Assembly: GCA_009869945.1 (NCBI GenBank)
Contig: WIXG01000425.1
Span: forward strand, 1 to 58,643
Direction: 5' to 3'
From: Mesaphorura yosii
Lineage: Eukaryota > Arthropoda > Collembola > Poduromorpha > Tullbergiidae
Length of the DNA stretch: 58,643 nucleotides
Position 1 is the stretch's first letter. Each line of letters starts with the position of its first letter. The position numbers and the translations under genes are program-made. The notes below the pieces were generated by a model. It was not told the origin of the DNA. It was given only the letters and a program-made list of their open reading frames with translations, and ran no database searches. Shown in pieces: positions 31,809 through 43,913 of the stretch.

Positions 31809-34800
31809 GTAAGCCTGCCTTGTGTGGCTGTAGCTAGGATTTAAGCTTCAGGCAGTAGTGATATGATAAGAAAGGTCAGGAATCTGATTTTTTGTCCATG
31901 CCAATTGCAAATTGCAAATTTATCATTGTGGTGGTGCTGCTGCTGCTACACGAGAATTCCACGTTCAATTCGCCATTAGCAATTCTTGAAGAAGAGGAAG
32001 GAACAGGAAGTTTTTTGCTATTTGTCATTTGCCATTTCACACCACGCAAATTACAAACACAACGCAGAACGCAGTCGCAGTCGTTGTAGAGTTGGTTGGC
32101 TGTGGCTGTTGGCATTTCGCATTTGACGTTGACCTTGTCGTGTGAACGTAAATGTAAAATTAGCATAACACGAGTCGAGTGCAGACAGTGCAGAGAGAAG
32201 ACAATTATAAAATATTTGCGCTGGTCGCTGGCTGGCTCGCGTCTTTGCGAATTGTAATTGGCGAGTGTTTGCTAAATGCTAAATGCAAACTTTGCGCTTG
32301 CGTTAAATGTCGCCTCAAACGACTGAAATGGTCAAACCGGAAGACTCGACTCGACGACAAAATATTCAAATGACGGATGCGAGTGTAAATTATAAATTAC
32401 TCGATGAGGAAATGCTTATTGCTTTACATGTTTACGCCTAGGCTCAATTAAATACAATTCCTTTCTTTGCTGGTCATAAATTCATTGCATAACCGCACTG
32501 GTATGCAGACGATGGGCAGTTAAATGCGTCTAATTTATTCCTTAATTAATTCCGCTGATGTGCTTTGCTGTGCTGTGATGTTGTTTATCCTGTCCCACTG
32601 CCCACTCTCGGCTCGGCGCAGCGCTTGTATGGCATGAATTTATTAGTCTCCAGCGCAAGCAAGCAGTCAGGCTCCAGCCAGCCAGTCCAGTATCTGATTA
32701 CTTTAACAAACAACGAAACAACTCCTTAATTGCCTCAGCCAATTGCTCATTATCGCTTTCGCTTCTGAAACACAGTACTACACTAGCGTGAATACTAATG
32801 CCTATGGCACGGCATGGCATTTTCCATACATCGTGCTCCAAGAAAAACATACAGGCCAAGATTCTCACTTTCAGTCGGAACCAGTAAACAACGTACTTAG
32901 TAACGTGTCTCTTTACTCGCCACGCCACGCCGTGTGCCGAGTATGAATCCAAATTTAAGCGTGATTTCATACTCGCCATCAAAGCGAGTCGCAGATGGCT
33001 GGTCGTGCCGTGCCTTATGAGCCATTGCCATTGCCATCGAAGGTATTCGGGTACGCGCACGCGGACAAATATTTTGTGCTATGGCTTTTGGCATCCGTTC
33101 AATGCGAGATCGAATCTCGGGGCTCAAAACAGCAGGCAAGTGGCAAGGCAGCAAAGGCCATGAGCCGATGAGCCACGGGTACCTGGCGCGGTGGCGTAAT
33201 TAACATGTGATTTAAGAAGCACGACGACGACAAGTTCAAGGCAAAGACAAGTCTCAAGTATTCAGCGTCAGCTTCAACGTACTCGGGCAAGTTCAAGATT
33301 CAGGCACGGCACAGCTCGAGAAGATCTTGGATTCGTGGATCATGAAAAATGTGTGGGTGCCTTGCGTTGCTGCATATTTGCATATTTTAATGTGGCCTAG
33401 CTGCCTGGCTCTCTGAGCTCAGCTCAGCTCATCTCTTATTTGTAGCGTAAACAAGCACAAGTCAAAGTCAAGTCAGGTGTAGGTGGATCGGATGCAGAGA
33501 AGACTAGATACGATTATGTTATTAAAAGTGTAGGTGTTTTGTTTTTCTTTTCAAGTGGTGATTTCGAGTCGGCGGTGTATGAATGTGAATGTGGAAATCG
33601 AAATTGAAATCGGTGAATTTCTTTACTGTGCTCAGTTGCTCAGTGCTTGAGTACTCTGACAGCGGCAAATCAATGACCTGCTGCCCCCACGCAAAATGCA
33701 AAAATTCGATATTCGCAAGACGGTATCGTCAACGTCAGCGTTGGCGTCTTTGGGGCGTTTTGCGAATGCGAATTTCGACTTGTGAAAATCGATCATGGCT
33801 TAATTCTTAATATGGGTTGGGCAAATGCAGGTCTTTTGTCTGTGGTCTGTGCTTTATGGGCTCACTTGGCTGATTATGGACTCGTCTCGGCTTGGATAGG
33901 TTTCACCTTGAGGAATTGAGAATTGGAGATTGATTTATTCGTAGTCTGGCCTGGCGTGGCTTTGATCTACATTTTGCCTACACATCAAGGCAACGCAGGC
34001 GGCACAAAAGATGTAATTCAGTAATTCCACACATGACGTAATGAATACAAGCAGATCAAGGTTTCCGCCATCCTCCATGCCGTACTCTACTTCGCACTGT
34101 TTTTATCCTGCTTGATTCAATTCAACTGCATTCTTGCAAAAAAAAATATCCACGCGTAACGTGGCAGCGTGAACATTTGATGTGGTGCAAATGCAAAGAT
34201 CACGCTGTTCGTATTTGTTCACGCTTCAATGAAAATCAAGATCACAAATGGCAAATCGGCCTCGTGTGGATGTGTCGTGTGGCACATCATAGATGTGATC
34301 TATTTTTTGCAAATAGTGTGTGCAGTGCAAGTACAGAAGCAGAAGAAAAGAAGGTCATAATCTTGTTTTTTTTTCACTATTAGCGTTGTTTACGCGGCGC
34401 CTTTGGCTTTGCATGGCATCTTGTCCAAATCTTGAGTTTCTTGAGTCAATGCAATTCGCAATTGGCATTCAGTCATTGTTTGTCGCTTGTGATGATCAGT
34501 TTTAGCGCAGTGATTAGAACTTGTCTCTTTGACACTGTAATAGTAATGTGTCATTCTATCAAAGGTCGATTGCCTAGCGCTCTAGTGACTGATAATTGCG
34601 TGTAAATAGCATGAAAGGTATTCCCAGTTCCCAATCACCCTGGCCAAGTCCAGATTGATTGCTAATTGTATTAATTATTATGTAATTGATAAACAGACTT
34701 GCAAGTGACAGTAACTCAATTGAAGCATGAAGCATAAGCAGTGCAAGGATAAAGTGACTAATTCTGTTTGTGCTCATTGTTTCCAGATTCCCACACGGAT

Positions 34801-34871
34801 CCGACCCGATTTCAGTCGCCAGTCCTCAGTCATCACAGTGAAATCTCCTCCAGCTACTTCAGCCCCAAGAA

Positions 34872-37800
34872 ATGGAAGTTTACGCCACACAACCGAGCTC
34901 TGAAGGTAAGTTTTTGCATGGGCGTGGAGGTTAAGACCAAACGTGGCTAAAAATGAATGCATTGTCGACTTTTTTGCAGTTTTGAAGTGTCAGCAACATG
35001 TCGTCGTGGTTCCAAACCTGAGACTTCACCCGCACCACCACCACCACACTGCACCTCGTCTTCATCACCACAGCCACAACACGCATCACCTCCAGCTTCC
35101 GAAGCTCCAGATCGGCACCGGCAGCATCTCCGCTCCCGCGTCGCCCTCCGTCGCCGCAACCACCCTCGCTGCCTCCAGCCCGCCGATCTTCAGCACGTCT
35201 TCGTCTTCGTTCTCGTCCTCCTCGGCGCCCAACGTGGATATGAAACGAAGTTATGAGCAGACGAAAGCCAAGCCGAAGGAATCAACGTCAACGCCGACGA
35301 ACAGTACAGCAAGTAGTCGACATACCAAGCGTTCGGTTCACGTTAGCAGTACTGGAAATTCTCCGAAAAGCAGCAGCTCCAGCGCCAGCAGCACAGGCTC
35401 CAGTGGAAGCACGAAGTCATTGCCCCTCGTCACTCCATGCCATAAGGATAAAATGGCAGCTGCAGCTGCCGCTGCCACAGCTTTGAATCTGAATGCAAAT
35501 TCGTCGACCAAGATGGGACTCCCAGGCGGAAAGTCGAATGGAGTGAGTGCGAATAACAACAACAATGGCGAGCCCGCGGCTCCTGCAGCTGTCCCGAAAG
35601 TAATTTGTGAACCGGACGCTATCGCCAAGCCCGCCGAGGGCGAGAAGAAGCAATGTAAGCCCAAAGCCCAGAATTTTCTTTTCTAGGCCAGGTCCAAAGC
35701 ACAATTTGCTGATGGTTGCTTTCTTCATTTGTAGGTGACTCATCGTCACCACGCGCCGACGTGTTCCTTGGTGGCTCGTGCAACCCGACGACGTGGAGAA
35801 CTGACAAAGCCATTCCATTACTCAAGAAACTGGGCATCAGCTACTACAATCCGGTAATTACTGATTACTCAAATAATTCTGTCTTGTCTGAGGGCCCAAA
35901 TCGAAATCGCCTAAATCCGGTTTAACGCGAAACTGCGCAGTGGCCGTGGTCGTGGTAAAACATTTCAAGAGCAAAGAGCCTTCGCCAAATTTTTCCCGAG
36001 CGCGCAGTGGAGTAAATTGCCCATGACTCCCAAATCTGATAAACACGCCACAAATTTGTCAGCTCCGAACGATTATTTGATTTTAATAAGAACAGGCGAG
36101 CAGGAGGGCTCACATCTGTTCTGTTTGAGTATTTTTAAAACAGGCCCCGCTAAGCTAAGAAATTCCTTAATGGTAATGATGTTTGCTTGCCTGTCGTTTT
36201 CAAATACTTTCTTGCGGCCTACGCACTCTCAAACAGTTTGAGTTACACTCACAAACACTGAAAATTATGTTACAAAAATTCAATGACTTGGACAAGTTCC
36301 ATTTCAAACGGCCTGTTTTGCCTTTGCCATTCGCCTTCTTGGCTCAGACTCAGGTTACCAGATTCACGCACTCGCACTGTGACTTGAATGGGAAGCGATT
36401 GGCGATTAAAAGCCTACGCAACGCAGGCAGGCAGGCAGGCGAAGTGCTGCTTGAGTGCATTCAGTAAAGAAGTAAATAAAAACTCGCCTCGTCGGCCAAC
36501 GCAAATTCTCAAATCTTTGGCTTCATCTGCAAGAATGAGCGGACGCAGACGCGGACACCTTATTTAAACGTGCGGTTGCCCTGCCCACACGCTGCTCAAA
36601 TGTTCGTGCCTACGCTGCGTTTGCATAATTAACTAATGAACTTTTTCTTGTATTTCCGACTGTTTTCCTGCAGCAAGTGGCCACTTGGTGCCCGGAACTC
36701 ATTTCCCTTGAGGTAAGTAGAGTTTAATTTTTAAGCAACGTTTTATTAATGATATCCCATTATACACTACAAAGATAAGATGTCGATAAGAGATAAGATA
36801 AGATTAATTGTCTTATGATAAATGATAAAATCAAGATAATGGCATATCCACCATGGTTGTATTTAACTGAATGAGGTAGCAATTTAGTTTAAATTAATTG
36901 AAAGTTAATTAAACAACTACAACTTGCCGAAGTGAGCAACTTGACTGCTGCACGCTCCTAGAAGTCGGACAAGCAATTTGTTACAAACAAACAATTTTAC
37001 TTTAACCCGCAGCACGAGGCCAAGACACACGCGAAATGCCTTCTTTTCGTCATCGACAGCCAAACACGCTCCGTAGTCGGCCTGATTGAAGTCGCGTTCC
37101 TCGCCGCGCAGGGCAGGAAAGTTGTTCTTGTACTCCCAAGTCAAGAACGGACGCCGGGGCAGTCGATCATGGGCGAGAAAATCAGCCAGTCGTGAGTGCC
37201 AATGCCAAAATTCTGATTAAAACTTGTCCTATATCGTGTGCGCTCTAGTTAACCCTTTGCCGTTTGGCAGGGAATTTGAGGAACTGTCATCCGCCCATCT
37301 GCTCCTGAAGACGCTCGTGGAGCGGCACCAAATCCCTGTGTTCAACGATCTGGAAGAAGCCATTCACTGCATTGCCAAAATTCTCCAAGAATTACCCAAA
37401 AATGCGAGTACCGACGGAATTCCAGCAGAGAAGAATCTCAGAAATGTTTTTGATAGTCTGAGCGAAGGAGAAGCGAAGCGCTCTTCTGGAGAAATGAAAG
37501 TCTCACAAGTAAGCACAAATTGCTAATTGAAGTCGCTGTCGCTGAGTCTACAATTAATTTCCCAACCTGTCCAACTTCAACTTCAGATTCCAGAAGCCTT
37601 CCGGCTGGTCACCAAGACGGAATTGGGCGCCGACAAGATTCGATCAGCCCTCGAGCGATTTTCTCAGCACCTCAGCGTGAGTCGGTCCCAAAGCAGCAGC
37701 AGCACTGGCGGCAGCAGCAGCAGCGGAGACGATTCGCCTCCGCTCAAGAAGGACCTCGTCGGCGATGAGCGGTTTAAGCAGCCGTTGACGAATGGAGGCC

Positions 37801-38758
37801 ATAATACAGCCGATTACGTGAATTATGAGGAATTCAAGCATCTCATAACTGAATTGCTGCTGGTCGAAGGCGAAGTTCGAGAGCGAGACTCATCTCCGAC
37901 GAGCATGGCACAGCCACAGCGAGTGAAACAAGTCCTGGAAAGAGTTTTGGAGCAAATTGACGGTCAAAATCCGTATCTCACCCTGCGTCCCAGCGAACTT
38001 CGCTCGTACAACGTGTATTTGCCTGGAACAAACGCCATGCTGGAAGGATGGAGGCAAGGAAAGGCCATTCCACTGCTAAAGTAAGGAAATTGCGAAATTA
38101 GCCCAGAGGCCCGCATTATTTACGGTTTCTAATTTTGTTTTTCCTTGCCTTGCGCACAGGAAGCACAGTCTGACGTACTGCTCAACCTCGGCCTTGCCTA
38201 CCACCAGCGGCGGCGCCTGCATCGACTCGGACTCCTCTGTCTCAATCTCACGCTGCTCGTTTCCCGCCGATGACTGTCGGGTCCTCTTCATTTATCTCAG
38301 CAATTCATCACGCTCGGTTGAACTCATGACACTCGTAAGTTTAAAGGTTTACAAGTTCCAGGCTCTCCAAAGCCAAAGGTCAAGGGCAAGTTTGTTAAAT
38401 TGGGCGTTTTGTATTTGTAGGCGTCGTACTACATCGGACTCGATCGTCATCGTCTCGTCTTCTGCATTGAAGATCTGCAAGACGATTGCCAGTCTGGAGA
38501 CGAAAATGTAAGCCAGCCCATTCAAAATCATGCGCCCAGTCTCGACGCTGCGCTGCGCTAATTCGATTTTTAATGTAATTCGCGTGGTATTTTTTATTAT
38601 TTCAGCTCACCAAAATCGCCATAAAAGACTACAACCGCGGTCGTGCCTACATTTCAGACATTGCCAAGCGCAACGACTTCCCAGTCTTCCAGGATTTGGA
38701 CGAAGCTCTCGAGAAACTTGTGGAATTATGCAACAGCAACAACGCACACGCACTCTAA
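34872..38758 (+). CDS. raw: Raw-like protein with two nucleoside 2-deoxyribosyltransferase-like domains
   Basis: Ten coding exons: join(34872..34905, 34980..35654, 35735..35853, 36674..36712, 37013..37191, 37271..37508, 37587..38080, 38160..38334, 38421..38507, 38606..38758), 730 aa. Residues 1-240 are low complexity: a His run, Ser-rich tracts, an Ala run and an Asn run. The first domain begins DVFLGGSCNPTTWRTDKAIP, then SYYNPQVATWCPEL, AKCLLFVIDSQTRSVVGLIE, GRKVVLVLP and LKTLVERHQIPVFNDLEEA. The order resembles nucleoside 2-deoxyribosyltransferase-like folds. A weaker second copy follows (NVYLPGTNAMLEGWRQGKAI; RVLFIYLSNSSRSVELMTLA; YNRGRAYISDIAKRNDFPVF). This tandem layout is, as I recall, that of Drosophila Raw, which restrains JNK signalling in embryonic epithelia. 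Introns are 74-98 nt except two (820 and 300 nt). AATAAA lies at 39491. Confidence 0.75.
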
Positions 38759-39929
38759 ACTAGAAAAGAAAAGTAAGCAAAGCACGCCCGCTCTGAAGGA
38801 CAGGCAGAGAATTTTGTATTTCACCAGAATTTCATAAGCGTAATGAATTAATGAAATGTGTAGTCTATTTTTATTTTCACGTGAAGCTGATAGCTGTTAC
38901 TGCTTTGCTTTTGAGTTACCTCTTTAACGATAACGCCTAACGCTAACGCTAGAATCTCTCATTTTGCATTTTGCTAATCATTCCTTCCAGTTCTTAGCGA
39001 AGTTAACCAGTTTGCATAGCGTTGTATTAGTTTAATTGGATTCTAGCAGTAGCAGTAGCACTTGCCATTAGGATATACACTAGAATTAGCCGCTTGAGAT
39101 CCCGGTTACTGTTTGATACGACAATTTTTATACTTATACCAGAATACTACTGTTAACTACTACTACTATTGCTACTGTTTGTAGGTCGAAGTCGCTTTTG
39201 CACGTTGTGCCAAGTGCCAATGCCAAATAAGGAAATGTGCCATAGCGCAACCGTTAATGAGTAACGTTCACGTTACCATTTACCACTACTAAATTGATAA
39301 GATCCATGTGTACTTTAGTCAGCTGTACTAAAATATTAACTACCCAAGGCAAGGGTGCTACAGAATTATTTTGTATTCAGTTTTTAATTTAACGGTGAAG
39401 CCTGCTTGTGTATTTCTACTCTCTATTTCGTATCGCAAACACTCTAAAAACCAGCAAGCAGCAAACCGTTTGTATTTGCAATTTGTAGATAATAAAGCCA
39501 TGATTCTTGTTTTTCGTAAGAGACGGGACGAGTTTTGTAGTGCAGTACAGCCGTGCTTTTCCCATGAAATTCGGGAATTCCAAGGCACGTAGCACTTGAA
39601 ATTGGCAATTTTGTCACCAGCTTATCACAATTTGACAATCAGTGGACGGACGGGCGAGTTTTTTTTTACAATTTCAATTACAGTGAAGTAAGACCAAGGC
39701 TCAAACGGCAAAGGACACGAGCGGCAAACGGAGAACCTAATTCAATGCTGCTGCGCTGATAAGCTATAATCGACAGACAATGACAATGCGAACAGTTCCT
39801 GAATTCACACACATGCTTCAATTAGTTAACTAATTGACAATCGAAAATCATTGAAATTCTCGTACCTCATGGTTCCATCTCGCCATTTGTAATTCACTAC
39901 CGTTACTCGGCATAGCTCACGCAACCATA
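38759..39929. other. 3' UTR of the Raw-like gene and subtilisin promoter side
   Basis: About 750 bp of AT-rich sequence leads to AATAAA at 39491-39496, the likely end of the Raw-like transcript. The remaining 400 bp precede the protease gene. I see no coding signal. Confidence 0.5.
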
Positions 39930-41605
39930 ATGAATTCCGTCTCGATTCTTGTCCTGGCGCTGGTGATGAGCACCGCCTTCGCGGCTCCTGCCACGGACAG
40001 CGTTGGCAAAATCAGTCCCAACCTGCTCCGCACTCTGCGGGTCAAGCACAGGGTCACGGCCAACATCCTCGTGTCCATGTCCGCTGGAGTCCAGCCTGCA
40101 TACGACGCCATTGCTTTGAACACGTACTCTACTCGCCAGCAGCGGGCCACGGGCGCCTACGAAGCGCTGACGGCGCTTGCCGCAGAGTCGCAGGCAGAAA
40201 TTCTCGAAATGCTCCGCTCCCCGCGGTATTTCGCCCTCCGCGTGCAGAGTCTCTGGATCTCCAACCAGATTTACGTGCGAGGCGCGGACCGGGCGCTCGT
40301 CGACTTGCTTGCGTCGTTCGATTCTGTCTCCCGCATCGACGAAGATGAAGTTGTTTATCTCGACGACCCCGTGCTCGTTGGTGAGCCGCAAGAAATCGCA
40401 GCGCTTGGCGGAAACCCGCAAGATTCTCTGTCCTGGGGCGTGGACAAGATTCAGGCACCCGAAGCGTGGGCGTTCCTCGACGGAAACAACGGCGCTGGCG
40501 CGGTGGTAGGCGTCATTGATACGGGCGCCCGCGTGACGCACCAGGCGCTGAACCCCAGCTTCAAGAGCGGGACGCACGCATGGTTCGACGCGTACTCGAC
40601 TGCAGCGGCACTGCCCCATGACGGCCAGGGGCATGGAACACACGTGACTGGTCCGTAATCTTATTCTTCTCTCACAAGGAGGTAATTTCAAATTCACAGT
40701 TTTACACAGTTCATTTCATTTGCATTTGCAGGCACACTCGCCGGAGGGTACGGAATCGGTATCGCTCCCGGTGCGAAGTGGATGTCATGCAAGGGGCTGC
40801 GTGACGACGGAAGTGGAACGAACGCTGCTCTGCTTGCCTGCGGTCAATTCTTCGCTTGCCCGACCGACTATCAAGGAAATAATCCGAACTGCAACGAGGT
40901 TCCGGATGTTGTCAGGTAAATTCCTCCGCCTAAATTCTCGCCTTGGTGAAAGGCAGCTTTTACACGCCCGCTCATTTTATTTGCACGCAGTTGTTCGTGG
41001 GGTGGTGCTGGCGGCAACGCGTTCTTCGAGCCGGTCATCACTGCCTGGCGGAATGCGGCCATCATTCCCGTCTTCGCCAACGGTAACTCGGGCGAGCTGT
41101 GCAGGACGACCGGATCGCCAGCCGACAGCGTGCGAGTCATCGCGGTGGGGGCGACGGACGCCCGAGATGCAATTACAGAATGGAGCAGCCGCGGGCCGTC
41201 GAACGGAGGCGCTGAGAAACCGGACGTGTCCGCCCCTGGAGCGTTGATCATGTCTGCTAGCCACACGACTGATAATACGTACGTCGCGTTCTCGGGGACG
41301 AGCATGGCCGCTCCTCACGTAAGTCCCTGAACGAAAGGTACATAGTGCTGATTTAATTAAGACTCCCGCATCGTTAGGTGGGCGGTCTCGCGACTCTGCT
41401 TCGAGCCCAGAACCCCGAAGCCACGTACCTCGTCGTCCGCAACGCGATGATCAACTCTGCCGAGCGAGACCTGTCCTTCTCGGGGCAAGTCTGTAATTTC
41501 GTGCCAGATAACCAGTTCCCCAACTATCAGTTTGGGCATGGAAGGATTAACGCACTGCGAGCGGCACAGGCAATGAAAAAGATAATGGCGGAGGGCACCG
41601 CATAG
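39930..41605 (+). CDS. secreted subtilisin-like serine protease (S8, bacillopeptidase F-like)
   Basis: CDS = join(39930..40650, 40732..40915, 40991..41318, 41378..41605), 486 aa; introns of 81, 75 and 59 nt. Residues 1-18 are a clear signal peptide (MNSVSILVLALVMSTAFA). A propeptide of about 150 residues follows, and the mature domain starts near LSWGVDKIQAPEAW. The catalytic triad is visible: Asp197 in GVIDTGARVTH, His235 in GHGTHVTG, Ser406 in SGTSMAAPHV, plus the oxyanion Asn in VFANGNSG. Extra cysteines (ACGQFFACP) suggest disulfides. The closest relatives I recall are bacterial bacillopeptidase F-type enzymes rather than animal kexin or furin proteases, so an ancient bacterial origin is possible; the introns show it is now a eukaryotic gene. 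The first donor (GTCCGT) is weak but required by frame. AATAAA is at 41690. Confidence 0.9.
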
Positions 41606-41735
41606 GCAAAATTCAACAACACGCGGCAAATTGATCAAATTGATTACAATTGTGATGTGAGATTTATTGGGTTATTGTACAGATTAATTAATAAAATGAT
41701 AAATTGCAAACTAAATCAATCTTAGATTATACAAA

Positions 41736-43425
41736 TTAAGCTCTCAAGTGCATTTCACACCATGAATTTTCGAATGCTACGGCGAAAATTGAGAGGCCGA
41801 CGCCAATCAGAAAGACCAAAAACGCGGTAAAATTGTCGGCGAGGCCCAAGCCAGCCATGACCCTTTTCTTCGTCTTGATCGGCTCCCGATTGCAGACTGG
41901 GCGAAAGGTGTCGACGTACACTCTCCGTTCCCTCCAAAGCAGACCGGACGTGTAGAGTCCCACAATGCGAACGTTCAAGCCCTCGCGAAGGGCGAGGCTT
42001 CTCTTCGCGAGAATCCAGCCCGCCAGGAAGGGTGTCGACATGACTTCCATCTCGGCCACTTCCGAGCAGTAGAAAGAATTCGTGACGTTGAGCGATTGGG
42101 TGTCGGAGAAGAAACGGTAAGGCAGTGACATACAGGCGGACGGCGGCGCCTGCGCTTGCTCACTTTGGTTCATCACAGCGGCGTAGCTCGCAGACCTCGA
42201 AACGTAAAAAATCGCCTTCGATTTGGCTTTGGTTCCAACTCGTGCGGGCTCAGACTCAGGATTCAGGCTCGTCGTCAAGCTTGTATTGAAGATCCCCCGA
42301 ATCGTGTCGGACGAGTTGCTAGCGTACACCGAGAACCCCGAAGCCATGAACTGGGCAAGGTTTTGGATTGGTTTGATATGCACGGTGAGCATGGAGACTA
42401 AATTCGCGGCGTAGCTAATATTGAGGACTAGTCCGACGCAGGAGCCGACAAGGAACGCAATTCGGAGGGAGGGTGCTTGGTATCTTCGGTGCCAACCTAC
42501 AAAAAGTCAAGTCACGTCTGGAAAACGAAAATCAGCATGGATTTTAGTCATTTTATCTACCTTGCATGGTCACAAACGAAATCAGGCAAAGAAACATCGT
42601 CGCAGAAGTCGCCGTTGGTCGTGAACTTGAGCTTGAATGAAGAAACTTTCCATAGTGTCGCTTCTGTGTATAATTCATGGCCATTACAGCAATCCACACG
42701 AAGAACAGGTGTCCAATTAAGGCGAGCCATACTCCAGTTGTGAACGGCTGCGTGTAAATGTCACGAACACTGCTGGCAGGCGGTTGTCGAAAGTACACGC
42801 TCATTCTGCATGAAAAATGCAAGAGTTACCCAACTGGTTAATGGCTACCAAATTCAAGATGACAGGTAGCTCAGGTGCGTACGCGTGATACGTCAACTTG
42901 GAAGGAAACGAAGACTAAAGACTTACTTGTCACTGAAAATTGGATGAAGAAGGGCAAAGTTCTCAGCACGAAAAGGTACCAAAACACTCAAATCTATCGA
43001 CAAGTCAGCTGTCCCATTCAGCAGCGATGCTCCGGCCCCAAGCCAACTCCCGTTGACGGGCGCCTCGATGGCGCCTTCTGATGTGGGAAGGAGGCTCCAG
43101 CTACAAAAAAAGTTCTTAATATCATTTTGATACATGCTAAGTGCGATTATGTTCGCCTTACTTAAATTTGAGGCTCCGCCCAAGGCATTCGAGCACATGG
43201 CGGTTAAAGTCCGTGAAAAAATAACGCTGTTTACCCTGAAATGTGGCCAGATTTTAGAGGGCGATAAAATACTGGCGGCTGAGCAATCAAGCTTACCTTA
43301 ACAAGATACGCGGTCAGCGTGATTGTCCGGTTGGAGAATGGGAAGCCTTTCCCTGTCTCTGTGTCGATGGGGCCGGGAGCTACTGGCTCGCAAGGATCCA
43401 ATTGATCAAGAAGGGCACGGTACAT
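41736..43425 (-). CDS. divergent ionotropic receptor (IR), copy 1
   Basis: CDS = complement(join(41736..42496, 42561..42805, 42927..43100, 43162..43235, 43297..43425)), 460 aa. IRs are glutamate-receptor-derived cation channels used for smell, taste and other senses. Ligand-binding lobe S1 includes WSLLPTSEGAIEAPVNG and LSIDLSVLVPFRAENF. M1 follows (PFTTGVWLALIGHLFFVW), then a pore region. ISYAANLVSMLTV matches the M3 SYTANLxxFLT motif of glutamate receptors. S2 and a final membrane helix (FTAFLVFLIGVGLSIF) end the protein. There is no long amino-terminal domain, as usual for divergent IRs. The predicted first exon (MYRALLDQLD) has no signal peptide, so an upstream exon may be missing. It is a tandem paralogue of the next gene, with four shared intron positions. 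Confidence 0.88.
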
Positions 43426-43913
43426 TTCTGGGCTGTGACCGTGATATGCTTAATTTTGATCGCTTGTCCCGGCTAGATTATGAAGAACTGAAAACTGAAC
43501 CAGTGACTCAGTGACTATTAGTTAAGTTGGCTCCGACGTCAGCAGACATCACACGGCTCCACGACCAGAGCACACGGTCAGACGACACGATAGACGATGG
43601 ATGAAATTTGACAGTTAAGAAAGGACAATTGACAATTACGTACGACGTTACGATATGACTGCCGATTATGATAGGACAGCTGTTGATTTGATGATGACGT
43701 GATGACGTAAGTCCACTTGAGAAATGAAATCCTAAACGAGACAAATCAGAAGCTAACGACGAAGGTGTTAAAGAGCTTTATTTGATTTTCCTTCTTCTGG
43801 TTTTCAATAAAGAATTCTGGCGACATTCTGAATTACGTTATCGTCAAATTGTTAATTTTCAGAGTCTGGCTCTTATTACGACATATTTGAGCTCGAAGGC
43901 CAGCTTACGGCCT
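43426..43913. other. between the two IR genes
   Basis: 488 bp between the IR copy 1 start and the IR copy 2 stop. TTTATT at 43777-43782 (minus-strand AATAAA) is a likely poly(A) signal for copy 2. The promoter of copy 1, and perhaps a missed first exon, would lie here. Confidence 0.5.

Larger units (their letters stand above)
26120..34786. other. gene-poor stretch, probable leader and intron region of the Raw-like gene
   Basis: 8.7 kb without a recognisable coding exon. Base use is unlike the rest of the window: short near-palindromic runs such as GCAATTCGCAATT, GCAAATTGCAAATT and GGCAGGCAGGC recur throughout, and simple tracts such as GATCTGATCTGATCT (near 30985) occur. Two good GTAAGC donors (after 27139 and after 31808) precede the first coding exon acceptor at 34786, so alternative 5' exons with introns of about 7.6 and 3.0 kb are plausible. 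ORFs here (for example 180 codons at 27865-28407) show no recognisable domain. Enhancers or noncoding RNAs could be present, but sequence alone does not show them. Confidence 0.5.
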
